Assembly: GCA_945829225.1 (NCBI GenBank)
Contig: CALZTY010000001.1
Span: 62,001-126,000 of the forward strand
Length of the DNA stretch: 64,000 nt
From: an uncultured Bacteroidales bacterium
Lineage (GTDB): Bacteria; Bacteroidota; Bacteroidia; Bacteroidales; Muribaculaceae
Direction of reading: 5' to 3'
Shown: piece after piece, positions 1 through 10,338 of the stretch
Position numbering within the stretch: position 1 is the first letter of the stretch
Layout of the letters: each line of letters opens with the position of its first letter
Program-made: the position numbers and the translations under genes
The notes under the pieces: model-generated
The model's database searches: none
What the model was told of the DNA's origin: nothing
Seen by the model: only the letters and a program-made list of their open reading frames with translations

Positions 1-989
1 CTACCCTCCACGGGCAGTTCAAAGAGGTCGGGACACTCCCACACACCATCCTGGCAACCAATACCCTTGCCGAATGAACTGCTCAGTGTCCAATGCTTGA
101 GGTCGGTCGAGGTGTAGAATAGTATTTCGCGCTCAAGCGCATGTGCCAACGAGAGCACCCACTCGCCCGTGGGCTCATAGCGCACGATGTTGGGGTCGCG
201 AGCCTCGCTGTCGAGGGTTATTACCGGGTTGCCGGCATACTTGATGAAGGTGTTACCGCCATCAAGGCTATGTGCCATGCTCTGTACTTGGCTTACTCCA
301 CATGATGTGTAGAACGACACTACGGCATCGCTGCCAAAGCCCGCCGTGTTTTCGTGGTCTACTACCGTATTACCTGAGAAAATTGTACCTATTGCGTCAG
401 GTGCTATTGCTACCGGTTTATGTTCCCAATTGATGAGATCGGTCGATGTGGAATGTCCCCAGTTCATATTTTGCCACTTGGAGCCATAGGGATTCCACTG
501 ATAATAGAGATGCCACACACCGTCTTTGTAGAACATTCCGTTCGGGTCGTTCATCCACCCGTACAGTGGGGTGTGGTGATATGCCGGGCGATATATTTCG
601 CGATTTGTTGTGTCAAATGTATCTGTTACCACCAATTTGTGCCAACAAGCGTCGTTGCTTACTTGGCGAACTGACGAGCGGCTTTGCGACGTAACGATAT
701 TCAGCAGCACCGGCTTGCCTCCGTATTGCGACAAGTCAAACGGTACACTGAAGTCAACGCGTTGCTTGGCAAGTCGCACATATATTACTTGGTCTAACTT
801 ACCGTCAACGATCACCTCGATGCGGTCATCTTCGCTGCTCTCTTGCACCGGCATCAGCAAATAATGCTTGTCACTGTCGATGCGCACCATCGTGTTGTTG
901 GTGCCGAGATGGTTTACCTCTATCTCGGCTGCCGCGGCGCTCAGTGCGATGCCGCTTGCGAGGGCTATTAACGTTATTGTTTTTTTCAT
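1..989 (-). CDS. Glycoside hydrolase family 32 (fructan hydrolase/levanase-like), C-terminally truncated by window edge
   Basis: Minus-strand translation from ATG at 987-989: MKKTITLIALASGIALSAAAA signal peptide; GWMNDPNGMF (GH32 nucleophile motif), EARDPNIV (RDP motif), WECPDLF (EC acid/base motif). Confidence 0.9.
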   Translation of the reverse strand, partial: MKKTITLIALASGIALSAAAAEIEVNHLGTNNTMVRIDSDKHYLLMPVQESSEDDRIEVIVDGKLDQVIYVRLAKQRVDFSVPFDLSQYGGKPVLLNIVTSQSRSSVRQVSNDACWHKLVVTDTFDTTNREIYRPAYHHTPLYGWMNDPNGMFYKDGVWHLYYQWNPYGSKWQNMNWGHSTSTDLINWEHKPVAIAPDAIGTIFSGNTVVDHENTAGFGSDAVVSFYTSCGVSQVQSMAHSLDGGNTFIKYAGNPVITLDSEARDPNIVRYEPTGEWVLSLAHALEREILFYTSTDLKHWTLSSSFGKGIGCQDGVWECPDLFELPVEG

Positions 990-1172
990 TGATAATAGAT
1001 TGTTTTTTGGTTTCGCTGTGCAAAACTACTAATTATTAGTGCTATGCTGTTATAAAAAAGTCTGCAAATAGTGGTATTTTTTCGTCATAGCCGAAAAAAT
1101 ACTACCAAATACAAAATAATTATTTACAAAATCATTACCTTTGCCAAAAATTATTATTCAACACTACAATCC

Positions 1173-3941
1173 ATGAAGAACACCCTGCTACTCATAGTTT
1201 GTGCTCTATTTCTCTCTATATATACCTCCTGTGGCAACGAGAAGGTCTACAAAATAGGCGTCTCGCAGTGCAGCTCGGACGACTGGCGCTCCAAGTGCAA
1301 CGACGAAATACTCCGCGAGGTGATGTTCCACCAAGATGTCACCGTCGAGATACGCTCTGCCGAGGATAGCAACGACAAGCAAATCGCGGATATCAAATAT
1401 TTTGCCGACAACGGCTTCGACATCATCATCGTCGCTCCGCGCGAGGCTGATGCCATCACCCCTATTATAAAAGATGTGTATAGCCGCGGTATTCCGGTCA
1501 TCATTTTCGACCGCGACATTCACGGCGACAGTTACACCTCGCGCATCCGCACCGACAATAGCGAGATTGGGCGTATGGCAGGGCGTTATGCCCTCTCTAT
1601 CCTGGACCAAACTCCCACTGCCATCGAGATTTATGGCTTGGAAGGCTCCTCGCCTACCGATGGGCGTCGCGAGGGCTTCGATGAGGTCTTCGCTCGCGGT
1701 GGCGGTGTCGTCTGTGGCGGTGATTATGGTAATTGGACCTACGAGGACGCTGCCCGTGTTGCCGACTCGTTGTTGAATGTATATCCCGATGTCGACCTCG
1801 TGTATGCCCACAACGACCGCATGGCTATCGCCGCCTCGCAAGTCGCTAAAGCCAAAGGGTTAAATAATATTAAAATCATCGGCATCGATGCCGCCCCCGA
1901 GATTGGTATCAAAGCCGTCGCTGACGGGGTCATTGACGCTACTTTCCTATATCCCACCGAGGGTAATCTCTTGGTCAAGGAAGCGATAAAAATTCTTAAA
2001 GGTGAGTCATTTAGCCGCGATATTACCTTGCCGCTATCATCGCCCGTAAACCTCTCCAATGCCGATATCTTGCTGCGACAAAACGAGTCGCTAAAGCAAG
2101 AAACAACCAAGATGAAGGAACTCAAGCATAGTCTCGATGCATATTGGCACGCACATTCGGCTCAAACATCGCTATTTTATGCGGCAATTGCTATCTTGGT
2201 ATTGGTGTGCTTGACACTCTTCTTGTTACTTCGTGCCTATTGGCAACGCAAGCGCCACCAGGCTATCTTGCTCCGCAAGAATGAACTCTTGCAGCAACAG
2301 GGTGAGGAACAAAAACACCTCAACGAGCAACTTGCCGAGGCTATGTATGCCAAATTGACCTTCTACACCAATGTCTCTCACGACTTGCGCACACCGCTCA
2401 CACTCATCGCCGAGCCGGTCGCTCGTCTCGCTGCCGCTCCAAATCTCACCCCTCAGCAGGCTGTCCTCGCTCGCCTCGCCGACAAAAATGTCAAAATCCT
2501 GCATCGCCTTATCAATCAGATACTTGACTTCCGCAAGTACGAGAATGATAAACTCACCCTCAACCTCGTTGAGACCAACCTCGACGCTGCTATCCGCGAG
2601 TGGATAGCCTCATTTGATGCCGTTGTAAGTCGCCGCGACATCAAACTCACTTACTTGCCCGATTCTCAGGCTTGTATCTCCCTCGCTATCGACCCCGAGA
2701 AGATGGAGCGCATTTTCTTCAACCTCATCGGCAACGCCGTCAAGTTCACTCCCGACAATGGCTCCATCACCATCCGCACCGCTCTCGATGGTGATATGCT
2801 CCGCGTCAGCATCTCCGACACCGGCATAGGCATCTCCGAGGACGACCTCGCCAATATCTTCGAGCGCTTTTATCAATCCGACGCCGTACACGCACAAGGC
2901 ACCGGTATCGGTTTGACCCTGGTCAAGTCATTCATAGAGTTGCACGGCGGTACAATAGAGGCGCAGAGCGTCCCCGGCAAAGGCTCGGTATTCACTTTCA
3001 CTATTCCCGTCAAGCACATCGAGGGTGCCGATGCTATCACTCCCAAGGCGCTTATAACCGAGGATGATGTCCAAGGTGAATTGGTGCAAATCACTGCTAA
3101 TGACCAGATTACGCTCGGTAATGCCGAACCCGTCGACGACAAGCCCTGCCTGCTCGTCGTTGATGACAACCCCGATATACGCCTGCTAATCGCAGAGTTG
3201 CTCGCCGATAAGTACGATATCCACACCGCTGTAAACGGCAAGGAGGGTCTTGCCAAGGCCATGCGACTCGTCCCCGATATTATTATATGTGATATCATGA
3301 TGCCCGTGATGGACGGCTTGGAATGTTGCAAGCGCCTCAAGGAGGAAGTCACCACCTCTCACATCCCCGTGCTCATCCTCACCGCTTGCGCTATGGATAG
3401 CAAGCGCATCGAGGGATACAACTGCGGTGCCGACAGTTACCTCTCCAAGCCTTTCAGCGCCGAACTCATCGGGGCGCGGTGCCGCAACCTCATCGACAAC
3501 CGCAAGCGCATCCGCGATATTTATGCCGGTGCCGACCCATCTCTCGTTACAGCCACGACTCAGCGCCCTGCCACTCCCGCCGTTGCCGTAGGGCAGGTCG
3601 ACCTCGATAACGAATTCTACAACCGTTTCATCGATATTTTCAACCGCGAAATAGCCAACCAAGACCTCAATATTGAAAATATCGCCTCTCAGATGGGACT
3701 TGGGCATTCGCAATTCTACCGCAAGATCAAGTCGCTCACCAATTACACTCCTGTCGAGTTGGTTCGCCGTCTCCGCCTCAAGCACGCGCGTCGATTGCTC
3801 TTATCAACCGACAAGACCATCTCCGAAATTGCTTACGAAGTAGGCTTCTCTTCGCCCGCCTACTTCACCAAGTGCTACCGTAGCGCTTTCGGTGAAACGC
3901 CCACCGAGCTTCGCGATAATCTCGCCGGCAAGCCCGAATAA
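1173..3941 (+). CDS. Hybrid two-component system sensor/regulator with periplasmic LacI/ribose-binding-like sensor domain (fructan PUL regulator, BT1754-like)
   Basis: Signal peptide at MKNTLLLIVCALF (internal ATG 1173 preferred over ORF start 1071); periplasmic type-I binding domain, HisKA (VSHDLRTPLTLI), HATPase, REC (VVDDNPDIRLL..DIIICDIMMPVMDG), C-terminal AraC HTH. Confidence 0.9.
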   Translation: MKNTLLLIVCALFLSIYTSCGNEKVYKIGVSQCSSDDWRSKCNDEILREVMFHQDVTVEIRSAEDSNDKQIADIKYFADNGFDIIIVAPREADAITPIIKDVYSRGIPVIIFDRDIHGDSYTSRIRTDNSEIGRMAGRYALSILDQTPTAIEIYGLEGSSPTDGRREGFDEVFARGGGVVCGGDYGNWTYEDAARVADSLLNVYPDVDLVYAHNDRMAIAASQVAKAKGLNNIKIIGIDAAPEIGIKAVADGVIDATFLYPTEGNLLVKEAIKILKGESFSRDITLPLSSPVNLSNADILLRQNESLKQETTKMKELKHSLDAYWHAHSAQTSLFYAAIAILVLVCLTLFLLLRAYWQRKRHQAILLRKNELLQQQGEEQKHLNEQLAEAMYAKLTFYTNVSHDLRTPLTLIAEPVARLAAAPNLTPQQAVLARLADKNVKILHRLINQILDFRKYENDKLTLNLVETNLDAAIREWIASFDAVVSRRDIKLTYLPDSQACISLAIDPEKMERIFFNLIGNAVKFTPDNGSITIRTALDGDMLRVSISDTGIGISEDDLANIFERFYQSDAVHAQGTGIGLTLVKSFIELHGGTIEAQSVPGKGSVFTFTIPVKHIEGADAITPKALITEDDVQGELVQITANDQITLGNAEPVDDKPCLLVVDDNPDIRLLIAELLADKYDIHTAVNGKEGLAKAMRLVPDIIICDIMMPVMDGLECCKRLKEEVTTSHIPVLILTACAMDSKRIEGYNCGADSYLSKPFSAELIGARCRNLIDNRKRIRDIYAGADPSLVTATTQRPATPAVAVGQVDLDNEFYNRFIDIFNREIANQDLNIENIASQMGLGHSQFYRKIKSLTNYTPVELVRRLRLKHARRLLLSTDKTISEIAYEVGFSSPAYFTKCYRSAFGETPTELRDNLAGKPE

Positions 3942-4082
3942 TACCGATTTTTTCGGCTTTTTCTGCTACTTTTTCGGCATCTACCGATTTTTTATATCCT
4001 TTGCGCCATTATTTATAATGTTGCGCTACATCTTACTATAACTTTGCGGCAGAAAAATTTTAATAACTAACCTAAAAATAGC

Positions 4083-7000
4083 ATGAAAAAAACAATCATT
4101 AGTACGATTCTGCTTTTTCTGATTGCTGTTGTCGCCCACGCCGAGGATATGACGGTCACGGGTGTCATCATTTCAGAAACTGACGGTGAGCCGCTAATCG
4201 GCGCTTCGGTGCGCTGTGAGGCTAACGGCGCAGGCATCGCTACAGACTTCGATGGCAACTTCACCATCGTCGTCCCGGTCGGTGCAGACCTATCTATTTC
4301 TTATGTAGGCTTCCAGTCGATTACCGTGAAAGCACAACCAGAGATGACTATCAGCCTCAAGGAGAGCGCTGCCGCCCTTCAGGAACTCGTTGTGGTCGGC
4401 TACTCAACACAGCGCAAGGTCGATGTCACCGGCGCTATTACGGCTGTAGATGTCGAGGAAATTTCTCGCCAAAATGAGAATAACCCCATCAAGGCTCTTC
4501 AGGGACGTGTCCCGGGCATGAATATCAGCGCCGAAGGTAATCCCAGCGGCTCTGCTACCGTGCGTATCCGCGGTATTGGTACCCTCAACAACAACGATCC
4601 CCTCTATATCATCGATGGTGTCCCCACCAAGAGTGGCATGCACGAACTCAATCCCAATGATATCGAGTCAATCCAAATCCTCAAGGATGCCGCTTCGGCT
4701 TCTATCTACGGCTCGCGTGCCGCCAACGGTGTAATCATCATCACCACAAAGCGCGGTGGCGACCTCAAGGTCACCCTCGATGCCTCGATTGCCGCACAGT
4801 TCTATACCAACCAACTCAATGTCCTCAACGCCGAGGGCTATGGTCGCGCTATGTGGCAAGCATATGTCAACGATGGACAAGACCCCAACACCAACGGCCT
4901 CGGCTACAACTTCAACTGGGGCTATGACGCTAACGGCTACCCTGTCCTCAATTCTATCACTATGGACAGATACCTCGATGCCGCCTGCACAACCCCCTCG
5001 GCTGACACCGATTGGCTCGACGAGACCACTCGCACAGGTATCACTCAGAACTACAATCTCTCGGTGAGCGGCTCGACCGAAAATTTGAGCGCTTTCTTCT
5101 CGCTCGGTTATTACAAAAACCTCGGTATCATCAAATATTCCGACTTCGAGCGCCTCTCGGCTCGTATGAACACCGAGTACAAGTTGCTCAACGGCGCCAT
5201 TACATTTGGTGAGCACTTCACCCTCAACCGCAACACCGAGGTGCAAGCACCCGGCGGTTTCCTGGAGAATGTCCTCCAATTCAACCCCTCTCTCCCCGTG
5301 TACACCACAACCGGTGAATTTGCCGGTCCCGTTGGCGGTTATCCCGACCGCGAGAACCCCCTCGCTCGTCTCGTCCGCAACAAGGATAATCGTTACACCT
5401 ACTGGCGCCTCTTCGGTGATGCCTATGTGAACCTCAACCTCTTCAAGGGCTTCAACGTCCGCACCACCTTCGGTCTCGATTATTCCCAAAAGCAACAACG
5501 CATCTTCACTTATCCTATCACCGAGGGCAACGTCGCCAACTCTACCAACGCCGTCGAGGCTAAGCAAGAACACTGGACTCGTTGGATGTGGAACTTGGTC
5601 GCTAACTACAATATCGACTTCGGCGTTCATCACTTCGATGCCCTCGTCGGTATGGAACTTAATCGCGAGAACTCTTCGTGGTTCTCGGCTTATAAGACTG
5701 ATTACTCGGTCCTCGACCCCGACTTCATGTGGCCCGATAGCGGTGTAGGTACTGCTCAGGCTTACGGCTCGGGCGACGGCTTCTCGCTGGTATCTTTCTT
5801 TGCCAAAGCCAACTACTCATTTGACAGTCGCTACCTCTTGGGCATCACCGTACGTCGCGACGGCTCCTCTCGCTTCGGTGCCAACAATCGCTACGCTACC
5901 TTCCCCTCGGTATCTGCCGGCTGGCGCATCGCCAACGAGTCGTTCATGGAAGACACCCACTCATGGCTCAACGACCTTAAACTCCGCCTCTCTTGGGGTC
6001 AAACCGGTAACCAGGAAATCTCCAACAACGCTCGCTATTATATATATGTGCCCAACTACGGTGTCAGCGAGTCAGGCGGTCAATCCTACGGTACTTCATA
6101 CGATATCGGCGGCACCAATGGCGGCTCAACCCTCCAATCAGGCTTCAAGCGTGACCAAATCGGTAACCCCGACATCAAGTGGGAGACTACCACTCAGTAC
6201 AATGCCGGTCTCGACTGGAGCATGTTCTCCAACCGCTTCTACGGCTCTTTGGACTTCTACCTCAAGAAAACCACCGACATCCTGGTGCAGATGGCTGGCA
6301 TCGCCGCCATGGGCGAAGGCTCCACTCAGTGGATTAACGCCGGCGCAATGGAAAATAAGGGTATAGAACTTAACCTCGGCTGGCGCAACAAGACCTCGTG
6401 GGGCTTGGAATACGAAATCACCGGCAACATCTCGACATATGCCAACAAGATTACCGACATCCCCACCACAGTGGCTGCTAACGGCACATTCGGCGGCAAT
6501 GGCGTGTACAGCGTTATCGGTCACCCTTACGGCGCTCAAGCCGGATATGTGGCTGACGGCATCTTCCGCTCACAGGACGAAGTTGACAATCACGCTATTC
6601 AAGAAGGCGCCGGGGTAGGTCGTATCCGTTGGCGCGACCTCGATGGCGATGGTTACATCACCGAGAAGGACCAAAAGTGGATTTACAGCCCCGTGCCCGA
6701 CTTTGCCTACGGCTTCAACATTTATCTCCAATATCGCAATGTCGACTTCTCGATGTTCTGGCAGGGTGTTCAGGGTCAAGATGTTATCTCTGACCTCAAG
6801 AAGGAAACCGACCTGTGGTCAGGTCTCAATATCGGCTTCCTCAACAAGGGCGAGCGTCTCCTCGATGCATGGACTCCCCAAAACCCCAACAGCGACATCC
6901 CCGCACTCACTCGTTCGGACGTCAACAACGAAAAGCGCGTCTCAACTTACTATGTCGAGAATGGCTCTTTCCTCAAGTTGCGCAACGTTCAAATTGGTTA

Positions 7001-7178
7001 TGTTATTCCCGAAAGGTTCACCGAGCGTATGCACCTCCAGCGCCTCCGCTTCTATCTCAGCGCACAGAACGTACTCACTATCAACAGTAAGTCGTTCACC
7101 GGCGTTGACCCCGAGAACCCCAACTTCGGTTATCCTATCCCCACCAGTATTACTTTCGGTTTGAACGCTACTTTCTAA
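4083..7178 (+). CDS. SusC/RagA-family TonB-linked outer membrane protein
   Basis: CarboxypepD-like N-terminal domain, plug LVVVGYSTQRKVDVTGAI, IRGIGTLNNNDPLYIIDGVP, C-terminal beta-barrel ending ..SITFGLNATF. Confidence 0.97.
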   Translation: MKKTIISTILLFLIAVVAHAEDMTVTGVIISETDGEPLIGASVRCEANGAGIATDFDGNFTIVVPVGADLSISYVGFQSITVKAQPEMTISLKESAAALQELVVVGYSTQRKVDVTGAITAVDVEEISRQNENNPIKALQGRVPGMNISAEGNPSGSATVRIRGIGTLNNNDPLYIIDGVPTKSGMHELNPNDIESIQILKDAASASIYGSRAANGVIIITTKRGGDLKVTLDASIAAQFYTNQLNVLNAEGYGRAMWQAYVNDGQDPNTNGLGYNFNWGYDANGYPVLNSITMDRYLDAACTTPSADTDWLDETTRTGITQNYNLSVSGSTENLSAFFSLGYYKNLGIIKYSDFERLSARMNTEYKLLNGAITFGEHFTLNRNTEVQAPGGFLENVLQFNPSLPVYTTTGEFAGPVGGYPDRENPLARLVRNKDNRYTYWRLFGDAYVNLNLFKGFNVRTTFGLDYSQKQQRIFTYPITEGNVANSTNAVEAKQEHWTRWMWNLVANYNIDFGVHHFDALVGMELNRENSSWFSAYKTDYSVLDPDFMWPDSGVGTAQAYGSGDGFSLVSFFAKANYSFDSRYLLGITVRRDGSSRFGANNRYATFPSVSAGWRIANESFMEDTHSWLNDLKLRLSWGQTGNQEISNNARYYIYVPNYGVSESGGQSYGTSYDIGGTNGGSTLQSGFKRDQIGNPDIKWETTTQYNAGLDWSMFSNRFYGSLDFYLKKTTDILVQMAGIAAMGEGSTQWINAGAMENKGIELNLGWRNKTSWGLEYEITGNISTYANKITDIPTTVAANGTFGGNGVYSVIGHPYGAQAGYVADGIFRSQDEVDNHAIQEGAGVGRIRWRDLDGDGYITEKDQKWIYSPVPDFAYGFNIYLQYRNVDFSMFWQGVQGQDVISDLKKETDLWSGLNIGFLNKGERLLDAWTPQNPNSDIPALTRSDVNNEKRVSTYYVENGSFLKLRNVQIGYVIPERFTERMHLQRLRFYLSAQNVLTINSKSFTGVDPENPNFGYPIPTSITFGLNATF

Positions 7179-7195
7179 ACAACCTTTAATCATTG

Positions 7196-8932
7196 ATGAA
7201 AATGAAAAAATTCATATATGCCGCTGCCTTAGCCGCCACGCTCCTCTCCACCACCGGCTGCAACGACTTTCTCGATAATCCCAAACCCCAAGGCGTTCTC
7301 GACGACTCACAGGTCCTCAACCCTCTCTATGTCGACAACCTTGTAATTTCTGCTTATGCTGTGTGGATTTCGGCTGAGGATATCAACTCATCCTTCTCCA
7401 TGTGGAACTTTGATGTCCGCTCGGACGACGCCTACAAGGGCGGCAACGGTACCGAGGACGGCGACGTCTTCCACCAACTCGAAATCTCTCAAGGTATCCG
7501 CACCACCAACTGGAACATCTCGGACATGTGGCAACGCCTCTACAACTGTATCTCGCGTGCCAACTCTGCCCTTCAGGTGCTCCAATCGATGGATAGCAAG
7601 GATTACCCACAGCGCGATACCCGCATCGCCGAGATGCGCTTCCTCCGTGCTCACGGCCACTTCCTCCTCAAGCGCCTCTACAAGTACATCCCCTTTGCCG
7701 TTGACCCCTCTCTCTCGCCCGAGGATTACAATAATCTCTCCAATCGCGAGTTTACCAACGACCAGGGCTGGCAACTCATCATCGATGACTTTGAGTACGC
7801 CTTCAACAACCTCCCCGTCAAGCAAGACGAGGTCGGTCGACCCAACCGCGCCGCTGCTGCCGCTTATCTCGCCAAGACCTACCTCTACAAGGCTTATCAC
7901 CAGGATGATGTCAACTCCCACCAGGTAACATCTATCGATAAAGATGATTTGCTCAAGGTGGTCGAGTACACCGACCCCGCGATTATGCTCGCATCGGGTT
8001 GTGCTCTCGAGCCCGACTTCCACAATAACTTCCGTCCCGAGCCTCAGTATGAGAATGGTCCCGAGTCTATCTGGGCTATGCAGTACTCCTTCAACGATGG
8101 TACCAAGAATGGTAACTGCAATTGGGCTTATGGCTTGATTGTCCCCAACATCCCCGGTGTGACCGATGGCGGTTGTGACTTCTACAAGCCCTCACAAAAC
8201 CTCGTGAACGCTTTCCGCACCGACGAAAATGGCTTGCCCGTCGACAACTTCAACGCTCGCAACTACGAGATGACAACCGACTATGCCGACGCTCGCCTCT
8301 TCCTCACCGTCGGTATGCCCGGCACTCCTTATATGTTTAACAAAAATTATATGATGGACCGCTCGGCTGTCTGGAGCCGCTCCAATGGTCTCTATGGCTA
8401 CTATGTAACCCTCAAGCAAAATGTCGACCCCGATGGCGAATACCTCGTCAAGGGCGCTTGGTGGGGCTCGCCCATGAACCGCATCGTCCTCCGTTATGCC
8501 GACGTCCTGCTGATGCGTGCCGAGGCTCTCGTCCAACTCAACCAAGACATCCCCGGCGCTATCGACCTCGTCAATCAACTCCGCAACCGCGCTCGCCAAT
8601 CTACAGCGATGATTTCGGACTATCAAGCACTCTACGGCGTACGCATCAATGTACGTGCCTACACCGGCGCTTACTCCCAGGCTCAAGCCCTCGATATCGT
8701 CAAGCGCGAACGTCGTGTCGAGTTGGCTATGGAGAGCGACCGCTTCTTCGACCTGGTTCGTTGGGGCGAGGCTGCTTCGGTCCTCAATAAATATTATGCC
8801 GAGGAAGCCGACGACTGCTCGATTTATTCTCAAGCATCTTTTACCGCCGACAAAAACGAATATCTGCCCATCCCATTTGCGCAGATGAGCGCTTCTAACG
8901 GCCACTATACTCAAAATATCGGCAACTGGTAA
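7196..8932 (+). CDS. SusD/RagB-family nutrient-binding outer membrane lipoprotein
   Basis: Lipobox LLSTTGC; SusD-like C-terminus (RRVELAMESDRFFDLVRWGEA, EYLPIPFAQM); directly downstream of susC; ORF track start at 7193 is TTG, ATG at 7196. Confidence 0.95.
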   Translation: MKMKKFIYAAALAATLLSTTGCNDFLDNPKPQGVLDDSQVLNPLYVDNLVISAYAVWISAEDINSSFSMWNFDVRSDDAYKGGNGTEDGDVFHQLEISQGIRTTNWNISDMWQRLYNCISRANSALQVLQSMDSKDYPQRDTRIAEMRFLRAHGHFLLKRLYKYIPFAVDPSLSPEDYNNLSNREFTNDQGWQLIIDDFEYAFNNLPVKQDEVGRPNRAAAAAYLAKTYLYKAYHQDDVNSHQVTSIDKDDLLKVVEYTDPAIMLASGCALEPDFHNNFRPEPQYENGPESIWAMQYSFNDGTKNGNCNWAYGLIVPNIPGVTDGGCDFYKPSQNLVNAFRTDENGLPVDNFNARNYEMTTDYADARLFLTVGMPGTPYMFNKNYMMDRSAVWSRSNGLYGYYVTLKQNVDPDGEYLVKGAWWGSPMNRIVLRYADVLLMRAEALVQLNQDIPGAIDLVNQLRNRARQSTAMISDYQALYGVRINVRAYTGAYSQAQALDIVKRERRVELAMESDRFFDLVRWGEAASVLNKYYAEEADDCSIYSQASFTADKNEYLPIPFAQMSASNGHYTQNIGNW

Positions 8933-8945
8933 TCTTTTAGCACCT

Positions 8946-10319
8946 ATGAAAAAATATCTCAAATCTTTATACTTCGCTCTGCCGGCTCTTTTGGCTGTCT
9001 TTGTAGCCGCCTGCAGCGACGATAACAAGTCCAATCTCGACCTCGATGGCGACACCGCCATCACCGCTATCACTGTCAGCGGTTATCAGGGTGTTATTGA
9101 CGAGCCCGCCAAGGCAATTGTGGCTTATGTCGCCACTTCGATTGACCTCTCTGACCTCACCATCGATGCTATCACGCTCAGCCCGGGCGCTACTTGCGAC
9201 TATCCCGCCGGTACGCGTTTCAGCGGCTTGACTCCTCGCAGTATCCGCGTAGTCAATGGTGATGTACAGTGTGACTACACCCTCACTGTCAAGCACGACA
9301 ATGTGGAGTTCCTCTCGTTTATCCTCGATGGCGCATACGAAGGCTCTATCGACAATGCCGCTCGCACCATCACCGTATTCGTTCCCATGGGTACCGATGT
9401 AACTGCCATGCAAGCATCGTTCACCGTGACCGAGGGGGCTGTTGTTACCCCCGAGTCGGGTAGCGTCATCGACTTCTCGGCTCCCGTGAAGTTTGTCGCC
9501 GAGTTGCGCACTGCCCGTGTCGAGTACACCGTGACCGTCATCCCCGACGATATGTCACAAGAGCCCAAGGCTTTCATCGGCAACAAGCCTTCTGCCGACC
9601 TGCTAGATGTCGAGGCTGCCGCCGCATATCGCTGGATGGTCGACAATGTCCCCAATACCACCTATGTGGCTCTCCAGGACCTCATCGACAATAAGGTGAA
9701 AATTGATGACTTCAAGATGGTGTGGTGCCACTTTGACTTTACCGATTGGCCATCTCAGATGTGGGATACACGTGATATCTTCAATAGTTACTGGCTCCGT
9801 GGCGGTGCTATCCTTGCCTCGCGCGACGGCGCTCGTTACATCAACGATGTATGGCGCATCGCTCGCGACCAGCAGTGCCCCAACGATATGTTTGGTGGCG
9901 ACAACTACACCACTCTGGCTGCCGACCTCGGCTTCACTATCACCGGACACGAAACTCACCCCTTGTTCAACGGTCTCGCTACCGATGCCGACGGTCGTGT
10001 CGTCCTCCTTGCCACCGGTTGCTCCAATTCGGGCCGCACTCTCTGCTGGCACGTCGATTGGCAGCCCTACAATGACATGGCTGGCTGGCAAGAACGCACC
10101 GGCGCTACTGCTCTCGCTTCTTCAGACAGTTATGACGCCAATATCGTCACTATTGCCGAGTTTGAACCTTACGAAGCACTCAAGGGTTACACCACCGGTC
10201 GCGTAATCACCATCGGTACTCCCGCCTATGAGTGGTATGACAAGAATGGTGCTAACAATCCCTATCGTGACAACATCATCACTCTCACCAAAAATGCTAT
10301 TAACTATCTCTGCCAATAA
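8946..10319 (+). CDS. PUL surface lipoprotein with Ig-like repeats and DUF4960-like C-terminal domain (putative surface glycan-binding protein)
   Basis: Lipobox AVFVAACSDD; two Ig-like repeats; C-terminal domain resembles fructan-PUL SGBPs; operon position after SusD. Confidence 0.7.
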   Translation: MKKYLKSLYFALPALLAVFVAACSDDNKSNLDLDGDTAITAITVSGYQGVIDEPAKAIVAYVATSIDLSDLTIDAITLSPGATCDYPAGTRFSGLTPRSIRVVNGDVQCDYTLTVKHDNVEFLSFILDGAYEGSIDNAARTITVFVPMGTDVTAMQASFTVTEGAVVTPESGSVIDFSAPVKFVAELRTARVEYTVTVIPDDMSQEPKAFIGNKPSADLLDVEAAAAYRWMVDNVPNTTYVALQDLIDNKVKIDDFKMVWCHFDFTDWPSQMWDTRDIFNSYWLRGGAILASRDGARYINDVWRIARDQQCPNDMFGGDNYTTLAADLGFTITGHETHPLFNGLATDADGRVVLLATGCSNSGRTLCWHVDWQPYNDMAGWQERTGATALASSDSYDANIVTIAEFEPYEALKGYTTGRVITIGTPAYEWYDKNGANNPYRDNIITLTKNAINYLCQ

Positions 10320-10338
10320 TCGCTAATACTCTGATAAT

